DNA of 64,000 bases from Isoetes taiwanensis (GCA_021234155.1 JAJEKV010000053.1:7703424-7767423), one strand, 5' to 3'. Positions 33,640 to 46,100 are shown, numbered from the stretch's first letter. The notes: generated by a model not told the origin, from the sequence alone. Program-made: numbers and translations.

Positions 33640-33915
33640 GCTGGCTTTCTCGACTCGCGAGTCGAGAAAGGCATGCTTGTCCTGTTGATGAAACCATTTG
33701 TATGTTTGTTTGCGTGACTGGATGCAGCCATAACCTATTATGATAATGGCTGTACATTGGGTTTCTTGGGCCTTTCTCGACTCGCGAGTCGAGAAAGGCA
33801 CTGCTTGTCTCCTTGACACAACCATTTGTATGCTTCCATGTGTGATTGGATGCAACTATATTCTAATGGGAATGGTTGTACTTTGACTTTCTCGACTCGC
33901 GAGTCGAGAAAGACT
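33640..33915 (+). repeat. Three tandem units each with a palindrome
   Basis: Degenerate units of about 115-125 bp, each with a palindrome (33646-33669, 33773-33796, 33888-33911) and phrases like GTGATTGGATGCA and CAACCATTTGTATG. They lie between the FCP1-like exon and the last exon. Confidence 0.85.
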
Positions 33916-34042
33916 ACTTTTCACGTGATTGGATGCAGTTATATGGAATGAATGTTCTCTATTGTAATTTGATTTCACCATTCTTTTCTTCGTTTTGACT
34001 AATGTCACCGTAATTGTTAATCATAGACTCTCCTTGCTCCAG

Positions 34043-34545
34043 GTGGTTCAGATCCGACACCAGCACAGATCCCCTTCAGGCATCTCAGAGACCGCTCCAG
34101 GCGGCACAGATCCCGCTCAAGGCAGAAGAGATACCGTTCTGGCACAGATCCCGCTCACGCTACACTCTTGCCCGACCTTTGGGATAAGGTTACTCGTGAA
34201 TGCAGACGCCATGCACACCCTCAGGATAAAGAAGACGCGAAGAAATTTCATGAAGTCCAGAAAGCTCAAAGCATCTTGCAAGCATTGCATAACATCCACG
34301 GGGGTTGGGGATGGAGCATATTCGATGCAAAGCTGTGGGAGGAGAGTGGAGAAGTCGGGTGGACAGGTCAGCCGGTAGCTCCAGAGGCACCTCCACGTGA
34401 GGCATTCCACACTCTTCAGGTTGCCCCCAAGGCTTACAGTCGGCGTGAAGAAGCGCCGCAAGTTAATCCCCTAAGGTGGACCACCTACCACGATGATGTA
34501 ACTGTAGTGACAGCAAGACCGCCATGGTCTCTGCGTCCGATGTAA
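34043..34545 (+). pseudogene. E1 right-arm last exon, RS-rich
   Basis: After acceptor TTGCTCCAG the frame reads an Arg/Ser-rich stretch (RDRSRRHRSRSRQKR), then LPDLWDKVTRECRRHAHP, HNIHGGWGWSIFDAKLW and a C-terminus DDVTVVTARPPWSLRPM with a stop at 34543-34545. No known family. A homologous tail, DNVIFVPAGPSWYLQ, occurs at the same position relative to the right end of E2 (50510-50565), so this is a conserved part of the element family rather than random open frame. Its upstream partner exon is unclear, because the FCP1-like frame stops at 33541. Confidence 0.55.
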
Positions 34546-34571
34546 AATACATTGTACCTATTCAATTTATT

Positions 34572-34577
34572 AATAAA
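34572..34577 (+). terminator. Polyadenylation signal candidate
   Basis: AATAAA about 25 bases after the stop codon of the last exon; E2 has the similar ATAATAAAA at the matching place. Confidence 0.45.
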
Positions 34578-34794
34578 AATTCTTTTTCAACTAGAGCTTT
34601 GGTTTCAATCTTTAATGAATTTCCTTTGTTTTAGTTGCATTGTTCTTGTTCTCGACTCGCTATCCAGGGAAAACTGGAAGAAAGCTTGGATGCACAATAA
34701 CAGACAAAAATTCGAATTAAGGATAGTTTTCGGGTCGGGGTGCTCCTTTTCGTGTAAATTAACAGGGTTCCGAAAAAAAGTGGGAATGGAATGA

Positions 34795-34819
34795 GTCCCA
34801 CTTTAATTAAATACGACTT
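34795..34819 (-). repeat. E1 right terminal inverted repeat
   Basis: Perfect reverse complement of 8608-8632, followed directly by CTAT. The preceding AAAAAAAGTGGGAATGG is shared with the right end of E2. Confidence 0.65.
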
Positions 34820-35760
34820 CTATACTTTAAAGATCATTCATGTATTATATTTAAAGTAGACCAAGCAAATGTGGGCTCATGGAGCACAATGATTGTATGG
34901 TTGTGCTAGGCATAAAAGATATTTTTTGAACAAAAATTAAAAGGAGCACAAAGATTGTACATGGTTGTACCTAGTAGATTAGAAGTAGATGTTCTTATGC
35001 TATCTAGGTTTTCACCGCTTTGTTGAAGTTCCGAGCATCTTAGTTTTGAAAATCTAAATAGTCCCCCTTTTTTAATCATTGTTCTAACGTAGCATTTTTA
35101 TGGGATTGCATCCTAGGATTGTGACATGATTTGATCCTAAGAACTTATCATTTGATCCTAAGAACTTATCCCCTGCTTCTCGATTTGTTTGTTCTAATTG
35201 TGGTGCCTTTGTATTTTATCTCTGCTCATGCTTCACTGCTCTGCGGTGCTTGTTTTCTCCTTGTAGAGATTCGACAATTCAGGAGGGCGATAATGCACAT
35301 GGGAGAGTGAGTCCAATACATCTTGAAATCACCTCCAATCTTTTCCAAAAGTTACATATAGATGCCGATTAAAGCTTCCATGGATGTCTCCTTCCTTTTT
35401 TAGAAGGCTAACCTCACCTAAAAAATGAAAGAGAGTATGTCATTGGAGAGTCTATTCTGGCTACCACCTATCATAGCCAATTTCCTCCACACTTGTTGGC
35501 AAATAAGAACCAAGAAAAGCCTTGTTGATCGACTTGCCTTGACCCTCGATAAGTTGTGGTTCGAGCAGACGATGCCTGATAAACACTAAAGGAGAGAAAG
35601 CATTTACGTTTTTCCAAATCTGGCGATAGTAGTGCAAGGTTAGCCCCACATGTGGCATTCTTTGTTGCATTTAGATTGCGGCTTAGACCAAAAGAAAAGA
35701 AAAGAAAAATTTATAGAAATGATTATACATGTTCAAATATATGTATTCCTTTGATGAGTG
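34820..35760. other. No gene recognised
   Basis: A minus-strand open frame at 35461-35670 (LTLHYYRQIWKNVNAFSPLV) has no family I recognise. The phrases GATTGTACATGGTTGTACCT and ATTTGATCCTAAGAACTTAT show minor duplication. Confidence 0.35.
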
Positions 35761-35768
35761 CTTTATAT

Positions 35769-37684
35769 AGAATAGAATAGAATAGAATATACATTAACGT
35801 CCCTCAGGCCGTGAGGCCCCCGGACTTATGTAGCATCCTGCGAGCTCCCATAGGGTGCTGCCAGCAAACAGACGCATAGGTTTTATGTAGCCATCTAGCG
35901 GGCTTCACTTGTTCTTTATATATTACCCGCATCGTGCTTATAGCTGGCTTCTTGGCCATACACAAATGCATCGTTATAAACAGTTTTGAACTGTACTTTG
36001 TGGGCTTCTCTGATCCGCCTCATCCGTGCTTTTTAGATTATTAGCCCTCTCTCTTTGTGCACCCCCCCGGTGTCTTATTATCATTTCTTTTATAGCTTTC
36101 GCTACATCTGTGAGTGTCTCTTCTTTGTCCATCAGTGCTGGGAGTGGGAGATCCCACCTGACCTTGTTAAATTTGGACCTTATGTCGGTGTAAACCGGGC
36201 ACTCCTTTACCATGTGCTCTTCGTCTTCTATTTTTCCTGAGTCACATACTCGGCATATTCGCTCTGCTCTATCTATTTTTCTCCATCTATCTTTCTCAAT
36301 TCGGAGGTCGTGGCTTCCCATCCTGAATCTGGCCAGCGTTCCCCTGTTACTCTTATTCAACATGCTGCTTTTGTATGTGATATGCCCTATCTGTCCCCCT
36401 GGATTGAAGGTTTCCAATAGCCAGTTTGCCTTAGGCCCTGTGTGCCGTGCCAGCCAGTTCCTCATTGCTCTGCCTGTCCATTCTTCGTCCCATCCGTCTG
36501 CTTGTATAATCTGGCTTAGTTGCATCCCCATACTTGCCGTCCATTTCGCCAATTCGTTAAACCATCCCTTGCCCGTTGTTATGTGCTGTTTTGCTGATTC
36601 ATCTATCGCTAGTGATGACAGTTTGTCCTCTTTCCCATAGCTATTGTCCTTTATTAGGTACCTAATTGTTCTTTCCCAGGCCCTCACTTCCATTGGCTTT
36701 TCCCCCGTCTCATATAAGATTGTTGCCAATGATGTACCTGTCTTCACCTGGAATTCCTGTCCGTGCCATTGCCTCAGTATGCCTTCTTGTTTTTCCCATT
36801 TCTTCTCTGACAGGCCTGGTCCCCATGTCTCACATCCGTACAACTGTGTTGATGCTACTATTGTGCTAAATAGGTATGCTTTGATTTCCCAATTGGTGAT
36901 CCTGTTGTTGTTGCAATAATTCATCATGATGTAATAATTGCCTATTGCTGCTTGGAATCTGGTATCCGCTCCTTTTGACCATCCCCCCATGTGTGTCGTA
37001 CCCCAGATACCTGTACCTTGTGGCTTCCTCTAGTTCCTCCCCCTTGTATCTAAATGGCCTATGCTTTATCTTTGTCCCGAAGGTCACTATTTTTGTTTTT
37101 CCTGTTGTTGATCTGTCAGTCCCCCTCTCCTCACAAAATTCCTCTAGTATCTCTAGCATTCTCATTGCATCCCTTTGGCTTTGGTCGCCATCATACCTAA
37201 ATCATCTGCATATAGCATTATTGGGACTTTTGTTTTCTCTATCATTGGTGCTTCACTGTCTTCCTGTCTTTCCCTGACAAATTCCTGTAGGGCATCTATG
37301 TATATCCCAAACAGTGTGGGTGATAGTGGACAACCTTGCTTTACTCCTGTATCGCATTCTATGGCTTCTCCTCCCCCCTCTGTTTTGGCATACACCTTTT
37401 GGTATAGCCTCGCGATTGATCCTACTAACCCTTCTGGTGCTCTTAGTCCTATTAGCCTAAGTAGAAGCTTATCCCTAGGCACTGTGTCGAAGGCTTTTTT
37501 AAAGTCCACGAAGCAACATATGATCTTCTTGTTATTCTCCTTTGTCTGCTCTATCATTATCCTTAGAGTCACCAAATGGTCCGTAGTCGAATACTCTGGT
37601 CGAAAACCTGCCTGGCCTTGTGCTCTGAGCTTCCCTGCTTCTGCCCACGTTTTCAGGTTGCCCACGTTTTATATTGTGCTATGA
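35769..37684 (-). mobile_element. 5'-truncated LINE with ATTCT tail
   Basis: The minus-strand 3' end carries a microsatellite tail of ATTCT units (35769-35790) and the 5' end is cut inside the reverse transcriptase, as expected from incomplete target-primed reverse transcription. TTTATAT occurs at 35762-35768 and at 37668-37674 and may be a short target-site duplication, though it is AT-rich. No endonuclease domain is present. Confidence 0.8.
35974..37665 (-). pseudogene. LINE reverse transcriptase fragment
   Basis: Reverse transcriptase core at 37162-37665: CCFVDFKKAFDTVPRDKLLL, CDTGVKQGCPLSPTLFGIYI and the catalytic IMLYADDLGMMA. After two frameshifts (37160, 36980) the C-terminal part (338 codons from 36990) contains ETWGPGLSEKKWEKQEG, WHGQEF and a zinc motif ICRVCDSGKIEDEEHMVKEC (C-x2-C, H-x4-C). 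The family is not L1-like; the C-terminal Cys/His motif and the tail suggest a different LINE clade, shared in style with the element at 57-59.7 kb. Confidence 0.85.
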
Positions 37685-37689
37685 GTCTT

Positions 37690-38560
37690 CGTGCATTTAT
37701 ATTGTCATAGGGTTGTCATTTACAAGCTTCCAATAATGCAAGGTTCAACTTTTGTTCATGCTCTGATCTCATTCTTAGATACCAAATTAATGGTAGAGAA
37801 GAATGTATGCAAATAAACAATATGTTATAGCCCTATATTAAATCAAAGAACAATTTACCAAGATAGATAGATGCCAACTTAAGAAACTTACCGATGATTG
37901 TTTCCATTGCTCTGGTTTTATTTTTCTCCCAAAATCTTTCTAAGTATCTTGAACGTTTTCATTTGAAGGAATAATTCTCATCCATCACAACTTTTAAGAT
38001 CATGATAGAATATTTTAAGGCACCCATATGTGAGATCAGAATAATTTATACAAAAAATTTATCCTCTCTGACCACTTGTCTGAATAAGCGAAACATTTAG
38101 CTTTACCAATTTACTTAGGAGGTATTTGTGTGATTTCACACTCTTTCGACTTTACACAACCCCACAATGCAAAATGTGTGTGCATAATTTTAATTGGTTC
38201 AACTAAGAAGTAGTCTTCTCTATATAGATAAAGGAAACCCATCATTTGTGCCCTAACATTTGCGCATAGAGAATTATGATTGAATGGATAATTTTGTATA
38301 TATGATTGCTTTTTCCTGAATTTTTTTTATCCTAGGAGGAGTTATTTGGGTTGGAATAATAATTGTCATTTGTTTGTAACTTAAGTGTGCTCTAACTTGC
38401 AATGGTCTTTCTCCCACGGCAATAGCTTGTTCTGATAGCTTGCTCTAACTACTTGGAATATAGAGTTATTTAATTGATGATTGTAAATAAGGAGAAGAAG
38501 ATACAGAAGAAGACTTGAATTTCACAAGTTTGGCCAGATTGTTTGATGAAATGAGTTAAT
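37690..38560. other. No gene seen
   Basis: AT-rich DNA without coding signal. Confidence 0.4.
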
Positions 38561-38562
38561 AG

Positions 38563-38834
38563 GAGCACCCTAAATGAGGTGCACCCTGGACTGCCATAGT
38601 CATCGGATTTGTCGATCCCACGACCCAGATCCTATGTTGGAGTTGTTAGTACCTCTTGTTTCGCGTATAGTCATTTATGATTGGAGGCGCCTATGATTTT
38701 GAAATATAAAATACGATTTCGCCTAAGGTTTTGAGGGAATATCGAACCTCTATACGGGGGCTCGAACCTCTACCAAAATAACTCAATGTCTTAATAAGAC
38801 AACTTTAACCAATATACCCAGTGAGCTAATGTGA
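38563..38834 (-). mobile_element. tRNA-derived SINE, copy 1
   Basis: Read on the minus strand it starts with a tRNA-like head carrying an A-box-like TGGTTAAAGTTG (38801-38812) and a B-box-like GGTTCGAGCCC (near 38760), followed by a body. It aligns along its whole length with 61195-61494 on the plus strand. About 270 bases, non-coding, RNA polymerase III promoter type. Confidence 0.75.
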
Positions 38835-39156
38835 TTATTTTTTATCTTAAATTTATATTTTTTTTATAACCCATTCAATTGTGTTAGGGATATATAATCT
38901 ATGTTCCAGAAAATTATTTTTTACATCCATATCAAATCCCCCGGAACTCCCTGTTATTTTGCTACATATTAATGTGCCTAAATTGGAATAAATTGAGTGC
39001 CTTAAATTAAAGCAATGATCTGTGCATTTCTTATAAAAAGTGGGTCAGGTTTAAACGTTTGGAACTCATACAATTTTTTTTTTTGAATTGAATGCCTGAA
39101 TAGACTTTTTTCTTAATAAAACAACAATAACATTTACAAACAACAATCCGAGAAAA

Positions 39157-39615
39157 GAAAGGAAGACATGGGAGAAATAATGGTAGGAAGGAGGGAGAGA
39201 TGGAAGGGAGGGAGGAGGGGGGGGAGATGCAGGGGAGAGGTAGGAGAGGCAGGGGGAGGGTAGAGAGGAGGGGGGAGAGGGAGGGGCAAGCCATGGAGAG
39301 GGGAGTGGTTTAGGGAAAGGGGCAAAGGGACAGCCATGGAGAGGGAGGGGTTTAGGGAAAGGGGCAAAGGGACAGCCATGGAGAGGGGAGGGGTTTAAGG
39401 AAAGGGGCAACTGGGGCAAAGGAAAAGGGAAAAACATGGAAAAAGAAGGAAGGGAGGGAGGGAGGGAGTGGTGAGGGAGGGAGGGAGGGAGGGAGGGAGG
39501 GAGGGAGGAGGAGAAAAAAGGTTTATTTTTTTTTTGGGGGGGGGGGGTGGTTGGCAAGGGGGGAGGGTTAGGGGCAAAGGGAGCATAATTGTAAGGGGCA
39601 ACGAGAGTTGGAGGG
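39157..39615. repeat. Purine-rich low-complexity tract
   Basis: Hundreds of bases made of GGGA and GGAG units with GGGAGGGAGGGAGGGAGGGA at 39478-39510 and a G-run near 39535. The opposite strand gives a long Pro/Leu/Ser frame that is not a gene. It could form G-quadruplexes. Confidence 0.85.
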
Positions 39616-39861
39616 GGAGAGGATCTCCCCTTCAAAAAATAAATAAAAACTAAATATTATAAATTAAAGAAAGAAATTAATTCTCATATTAAAAATAAAA
39701 ATTAAATATTACATAATAAAATAAATTATTACTAAATTAAATATCCTGTATCGGCTTCAATTTTTAGTTGCAAGAGGAGTGGTCAGTTGGACCAAACCAT
39801 TGCACATCATACGCGTGAATCAAAGTAGATGGCGCTCTGTTAGTCGAGAAGGCATAAGTCT

Positions 39862-40550
39862 GTGCAAGCCCACCGCCTTGCCTTTCCCAAAACGGAGAGC
39901 GGAGGGAAGCAAAATGTGGATACTACCTTATCTTTTCTTGATCCTGTTCAAGAGCAATCCCCTCCTTGTAACTGCACAAATTCTTCTCCTCCGCTCGAGA
40001 AACAGAGTGATCGGCCTCTGCATCAATGGTATGCAAATAAAACTTGGCATTATCCAGGCTTGTTTTCGCTCTGTTCCATGGATGTTTGCTTTAATTTTAC
40101 AAGATGTGAAGGCAAATCCGAGTTATTGATCTATAATTATGATATTGCATCGCCTCCGGTTAGGTTCTTTTCAGAGCTCAAAGCGGCATGCTTCTTTTTG
40201 GTATTTTCTGATAATGAATCTGGCCCTAGGCCACTGCCAAATACTTTGCCATTTTGGAACAACCATTTTGGAGCAGAGAAAAGAGCCATAGTAGCAGCGG
40301 GAGCAAGAGCAGCAGCTACTCATGCCGCTCATAATAATCCGCACCACGGTGCTTGGCGAGCATTACTCCCTCACCACTTTCAATCGCCTTCAGCCGCAGA
40401 CCGGCGTAGTCCATGAAATAGATGGCAGATCCTCCATCACTTTGCTCTGCCCTCCAAATGCAGTGCTAGATCCGGTGATCAAGAGCTTGGGCGATAATGA
40501 GCCCCTGCTTCTCATCGCAGACATCCTACGCTACCACGCAGTTTTGTAGT
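39862..40550 (+). pseudogene. Exostosin-like glycosyltransferase fragment
   Basis: The frame contains WHYPGLFSLCSMDVCFNFTR followed by CEGKSELLIYNYD, then SELKAACFFLVFSD and TLPFWNNHFGAEKR. Cys-S-M-D-x-C-F-x-F-x-R-C, a strand, then the A-C-F-F-L-V block and P-x-W-N-x-H are the landmarks of the N-terminal part of exostosin-type (GT47) transferases, Golgi enzymes that build polysaccharides. After about 40290 the frame becomes Ala-rich and then shifts (GVVHEIDGRSSITLLCPPNA near 40420). No catalytic C-terminal half is seen. It lies inside E2, so it may be a captured host gene piece. Confidence 0.5.
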
Positions 40551-40919
40551 ACCTTGAATATGAAAAGGAAAGCTTGCTTCTCAGAGAATTCCAGGTATAC
40601 ATCTGTTTAAATTGGAAAGAACCAGACATCAATAAGGCTATAAATTGTGATGATCTGGCTTTACAAAATATTACATTACGCAGGGTGGAATTGCAAGGTA
40701 GTATCTCCACCTAGCTGTCAAATTTGTCAAATGTATCTACTGTTTAATTGTTTACTACAAATCTAGTGTATTCGGCTAACTGGGTAAAAGGATACAAGGG
40801 CTGATCGGCTATAAACTGAGAGGCTCCATTGTACCTTTTGGCCCTTCATGCATTACCAATTTGTTGCTAATGTCATGATGTTTGGCTGCAGGTACCGATA
40901 CTTAAGTTTTTCACTCTAA

Positions 40920-41112
40920 GCTGCCTTTCTCGACTCAGACCTTCCTTTTCCACAGAATTGGCCCACAGACCTGCATTTTTCACTCTGAGCTGCTTTTCTT
41001 GTCGAGAAAGGCCCTCAGACTTGTATTTTCACTCTGAGCTGCCTTTCTCGACTCGCGAGTCGAGACCATTAGAGGGGCCTTGAGGGCCTTTCTCGACCCG
41101 CGAGTCGAGAAA
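40920..41112. repeat. Palindrome cluster in E2
   Basis: Two palindromes (41044-41067 with a diverged right end; 41089-41112) and partial half-sites near 40925 and 40993 in a short direct repeat (TTTTTCACTCTGAGCTGC-like). Each full copy is flanked by AGGGCC on the outside, so the hairpin is longer than in E1. Confidence 0.85.
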
Positions 41113-42945
41113 GGCCCTCAAAAAACTTATTACAAAAAAAGGGGAATTTTTTTTTTTTTAATTACGAGTAATTATATGTATTTGCACAAGGTGCATGTTC
41201 AAATTATGCAAAAGTCCTATGGTCATAAGGTTCAAAATACGGAGCTTTCGCCAGTTATGTTCGGCATTTGGAGCTTTTACAAGATATAGTCTGCATTTGC
41301 TTTTGCATACGATTCTTCTCTATGTATAGAAGGAAATTATACACTATTCTCATGATATAGGGCCTAAGACATTGGTGAAACTGTGGGCGAAAATAAAACA
41401 GGAATATTGTAGCAGTATTATGGTCATTTGGCACCATGGTCATTTGGCACAGTTGGCTTTTTTTGCATAAGTGCATATTATTTTGGATGGAAAATTTTAA
41501 CTACTATAAATGCCGAATCCATGGACGAGCATATCTGGTAAATTGTTATCTGTTAAAGTGTAAATTAATTTTGAATGGATTTTTCACGATATCTATATTA
41601 TCATTAAATGCGGCAAATGTTTATGTTGACCAATAAATGGAGTATGGCTGAAAACCAGTGGTTGGGTTGAACGGAATATATATACATGATACGTGCTTTG
41701 GAAAAATGAAATACACATGGTTATATAAATCGTGACCCTAAATGTCTAAATGTCTATTGAGCAGGTTTGTGACAAGAGCTAATAACTCATGAAGCTCATC
41801 GGCCGGCAACCATACAGGCCGATCTACAAAAGATTGAAGCAGTGGGTACTTTGAATCTGCTCCTAGTGGGTACTTTGAATCTGCTTCTGCGGCTTAGAAT
41901 ATTAGAGGTTTATTTTAGCCACAGCTGGTAGAAAGAGAGGCAAAATGGGTAGAAAGCCCAATTCTCTAATCGAATAAGGCATTCGTGGAGCTTCTGGCAT
42001 TGTGCAGATGAACATGACGGCATTGTGCAGATGAATATGACAAAGACATTAAAGCTGGAACAAAGGTCTTCTCTCAGGTCTGAATAATTCTATTTGTTGA
42101 TTCTATTTGTTGAAAACCCTGTGTACATCTCTGTCAAATCTGCTTCTAATTGCCTTTGAGCATACCATATTGTTAGTTTCTAGGTTTATAATAGTGATCT
42201 GGAAACCATGGCTACATGTTCTCTGGACTGTGCCTCTGCACTTTAACTTTAGTAGAACAGCATATTGGTATTCACTTTGCTTACATGCTATATATTGAAT
42301 CAATCTAAGACATGCCTGCTATTGCTCAGTAAAAGGTGTGATGCATACAGTAGCAGGATTTGAGAGCTAGTAATCTTAAAAACTGCCTATGCGCTATATG
42401 CTTTTACTCAGGACTTTGCTCACTAAAGCTAAGCCAGGATTGCCCAAAGTTATGTTCAGTGAGATTCTAAACTTCTTTGAAGTTCTTTCAAGCAGTCGGC
42501 ATGTGCAAACAATTGCAAGTTTTTTGCAAAGATACGATGTTTTACTCTAGATTCTATCATTGTGGTTTAATTTTGGGATAGGCAGCCGTGGAAAAGGTTC
42601 TGGGAACTTGAGATCTCCTCTGCCTTGGATAGCTTTGCCTCACTCATAGACATGCGTACAATAGGTCATTTAGCATTCGAGATCTGTAGAATTGTTCACT
42701 GACCTATAGTACTCCCTTAGCAGATTCTATATTAAAAGTCATTAAAATTGAATTGACACCATTTGATTTAGCTTCTACAACGATTGGCCTGTTGGGAAGA
42801 GCTTTTTAGCTTGCATGTTAACAGTAGAGGATGCATGCATGATGTTTATTTAATTATGTACTTCTGGATGAGTTTATTAGCATCCATACTAAGAGTAGAG
42901 ATTTTTGTAGGCGATTTGGGTAAGGAAGAAACCCCGTGTATATTG
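41113..42945. other. E2 interior without recognisable gene
   Basis: No supported coding region. The phrase GTGGGTACTTTGAATCTGCT is tandemly repeated near 41841 and 41867, and GCATTGTGCAGATGAA near 41995 and 42019. Confidence 0.4.
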
Positions 42946-42957
42946 TCTGCTCACAAT

Positions 42958-42996
<39 letters not shown>

Positions 42997-43195
42997 TAAG
43001 AGTGTGTTTTTTGTTATTAATAATAATAGTAAAGATACAGAGAGTCCCCAATGGGACAAATAGGAAGCATTAGGGCTATTATATGGGTTCTCTATGCATC
43101 ATGATGTGCGTACTAAGGGAAGTCCTATTCCACAATAACATAATGGTAGAGAGACCCTATCTGGTCAGTTACTCAGATTGCTTTCTCCACTAAAC

Positions 43196-46100
43196 TCAAA
43201 TTGTTCCACCACTAGACCTATCATGAAGGTCTAGGTCCTCAGAGCTCATCCAATGGCACTTGAAGTAGTTATAAAATCCTTCAATCTTACCAATTCTGTC
43301 CAATCCCTTATTATAGCTCATCCCCATCTTCCTGTGGTGGGACAATGCCATTAAAGCAACTTCCTTATTAAAAAGATTTTTAAGTTTCTCAATAGAGATA
43401 GATTGCCCCCCCAAAGTGACATCGCACCGATGTCTCCATATTGTCCAGAGAGCCAAACTAACCAGGGAGGCTTCAATACAATCTCTGTTTGAGACCATAA
43501 CAACATTCGGCCATCCAAGTTGGTGCAAATGCAGTCTCACAACAGGGCATACCCAATACCAGAACTCAATAATTCTTGGACAGAAGAAGAGATGTGAAAG
43601 AGATTCGCTAGCCTGGCACCCAAGAGGACATAAATCTGAAGACACAATTCCTCTATGGACCAGCTTCACTTTAGTGTTGAGACCTCTTTGGAGGGCCTCC
43701 CATCTAAAAAATTGTATTCTCCTAGAGCATAAGGTTTTCCAGGAGTTTGCCAAGAGGAGCTTAGCCACTGATCCACTCACTTGAAGCCTAGCCTCTGCTT
43801 TAAGAGGGGAGTCATCACAAAGGGCCCGATATATACAAGCAACATTGTATGTCTCCTTACCTGCACAGGACCACTTTTCCTCAGGACCAGTAGACCCTGA
43901 GAGAAGCTTAACATTACCTAGAATTTTCCGTAGTAACTTTCTATCACCCTCCCCTGCCCTTTGCACTTTGAGTCTAAATTCCATCCAAGAGATCCAACTA
44001 TCGTTTTCCCAAAGATGCTGCAATTTTAAGATCCCATGGTCTCGCCATTTCTTAAAGATGCGAGGATGAACTAATGCCAAGGGACGTCCATTCTCTTCCC
44101 ATACATGAGTATTCCAGAATATACTGACTTTCCCAGCCTCTCGAGGTATAGTCATGGGGGAGCATACTGTTTGCACCTCCCTCCAAGCATGAAGAATACG
44201 CCTCATGACTGGGGAAGTACCAGAGGCCACCTTAAAGTTATAAAAAAAGGCTCCTAGTTCATCCCTAGGAAGGGATGGTTTACCCTGAATCATGCACAAA
44301 TCAGTGCTTAACAAATGCCAGAGCAGAAGATGTATCCCCTTGTAAAACTCGCCAGACAAATCTAGCCGCCAGAGCTTGAGCCTGCATGAAAGGGTCCTTA
44401 CATCCAATCCCTCCATCCCTTTTATCCCTGCATAGCTCGGACCAAGCAACGTTAGCTAGACCCCCCCAAATGAACTTTCTAATGATAACCTGTATTTGAT
44501 TATATATTCCTTTCTGGGCTACCAGCACTGACGAGGAATATATGTGAGAGCTGGCCAGAACAGCATTAGCAACTGTTACTCTCCCTGCTACAGATAATCC
44601 TTTAGAGGACCATAGCCCAACCTTTTTTCTAAGTTTGTCTAAAATAGGAGCCCAGAGACCCTTCATATTATCTGAGACAGAAAGGGGCAAACCCAATAGC
44701 TTAACTGTTTCCCCTGCAGCCACGACTGGGAAGCCCAAACCATTAGCACGAGGGTCAACATCTCCCTCTAAAGCCCATAAAATGGTACATTTGGTGGCAT
44801 TTAGGCCTATGCCTGATATAACCTCAAAAGCAATCAATATCTCACGAAAGGAATGGAAGCTGCCATCGTCATACCTGAGGAACATAAAGGTGTCATCCGC
44901 ATACTGCATGATTGTGAGTTTTTCGGCTTGATTCGGTAAAACTAGACCGCTGATGCCCCCTTCCAATACTTTGAGATTAACCATCCTTGTGAGAAAGTTG
45001 GCCATAATTAGAAAAAGGTATGGGGCAAGCGGGCAGCCCTGCCTGATACCCTTCTTGAGGTCAAAGAGACCAGAAGGTTCACCATTGACCAAGACAGATG
45101 CAGAGGCAAATTTGTTCATTCCCATTGAGATGTCGATGAACTGCTTATTGAAACCCATGTGGCTCATCACTTCTCGCAGGCCATCCCACCTAAGGGAATC
45201 ATAGGCCTTTCTAAAATCCATCTTAACAAGTACACAGTTTTGCCGTGTAGATCTGCACCAATGCATACCTTCTCTAGCCGCTAGGTAATTGTCCAAAATA
45301 TATCTACCTAGCAGAAAAGCTGATTGCTCCCTTCCAATAACCCTGTTCAAGATAGGCTTAAGACGGTTGGCGATGCCTTTCATGATTACCTTATATAAGA
45401 CATTTGTTAGTGCAATGGGACGCCACTCCCCAAGTGATTGCGGTCTAGAGACTTTTGGGACCAAGGTGATGAATCCTGCCGCTAGAGTTGGATGTAACGA
45501 GCAAGAGGACCAAGCCCCCCAAACAGCCTCCACAAAGTCTGGTCCAAGAGCGTCCCAAAACTCCACAAAGAATTCGGGAGGGAAGCCATCAGGGCCGGGG
45601 GACTTATCAGAAGCCAGAGAGCATAGTACTTTAAATATCTCCTCTTCGCCCGGCTGACGCAGCAGAGTGTGGTTGTCATCTGCAGTAATCTTACGTGCCC
45701 AATCAATCTGGGCCAACCAAAGAGAGATTTGGGATTGATAAGAGAATGGGAGATTGTCTGCTTTGAATTGAGCCTGAAAGCTGTCCTGAATAAATGCCTT
45801 GATAGCCCCGGGATCAAAAGTATATTTTGACAGTTATCTTTAATTGAAGTAATACTGTTCTCTGCTAATCTGGCCCCTGCCATTCTAAAGAAGCACTTAG
45901 AGTTTTCATGATCTGACTCTACATACCACTTTGTTTTAGAACGAACCGCAGCCCCCCTAGCTTCCTCCTCCTCAATAGCTTTGGCTTTTGTTTCCAGTTC
46001 CTCCTCTAAAGATTGCTTGTCTCTGTTATGGGGATCAAGTAACAGATCCTGTTTGACTGCCCTTAGAAGGTTGTACACGACACTTTTTTCTTTCTTGAAT

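Larger units (their letters stand above)
8608..34819. mobile_element. E1: candidate large TIR DNA transposon
   Basis: A 25-bp sequence beginning AAGTCGTATTTAATTAAAGT at 8608-8632 is repeated perfectly in reverse complement at 34795-34819. The flanking tetranucleotide CTAT occurs directly outside both ends and may be a target-site duplication. Without the nested retrotransposon (16037-29623) the element is about 12.6 kb. It encodes a DUF7869-type gene reading toward the left end and a ParB/methylase/FCP1-like gene reading toward the right end, with repeats in the middle. The recurring 24-bp palindrome is confined to this interval and to the related interval at 39.0-50.8 kb. The same right-end sequence closes that second interval, which supports a mobile family. 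The transposition chemistry is unknown. Because a 25-bp repeat 26 kb apart could arise otherwise, the boundaries are inference. Confidence 0.6.

Noticed and set aside
30200-33911. CRISPR-like array
   Set aside because: The palindromes are spaced irregularly (about 50 to more than 900 bases), lie in introns and flanks of a eukaryotic gene, and no cas-like gene exists.
39066-39635. Long proline-rich open frame on the minus strand
   Set aside because: It is the complement of a GGGA/GGAG low-complexity tract; the frame is open only because of composition.
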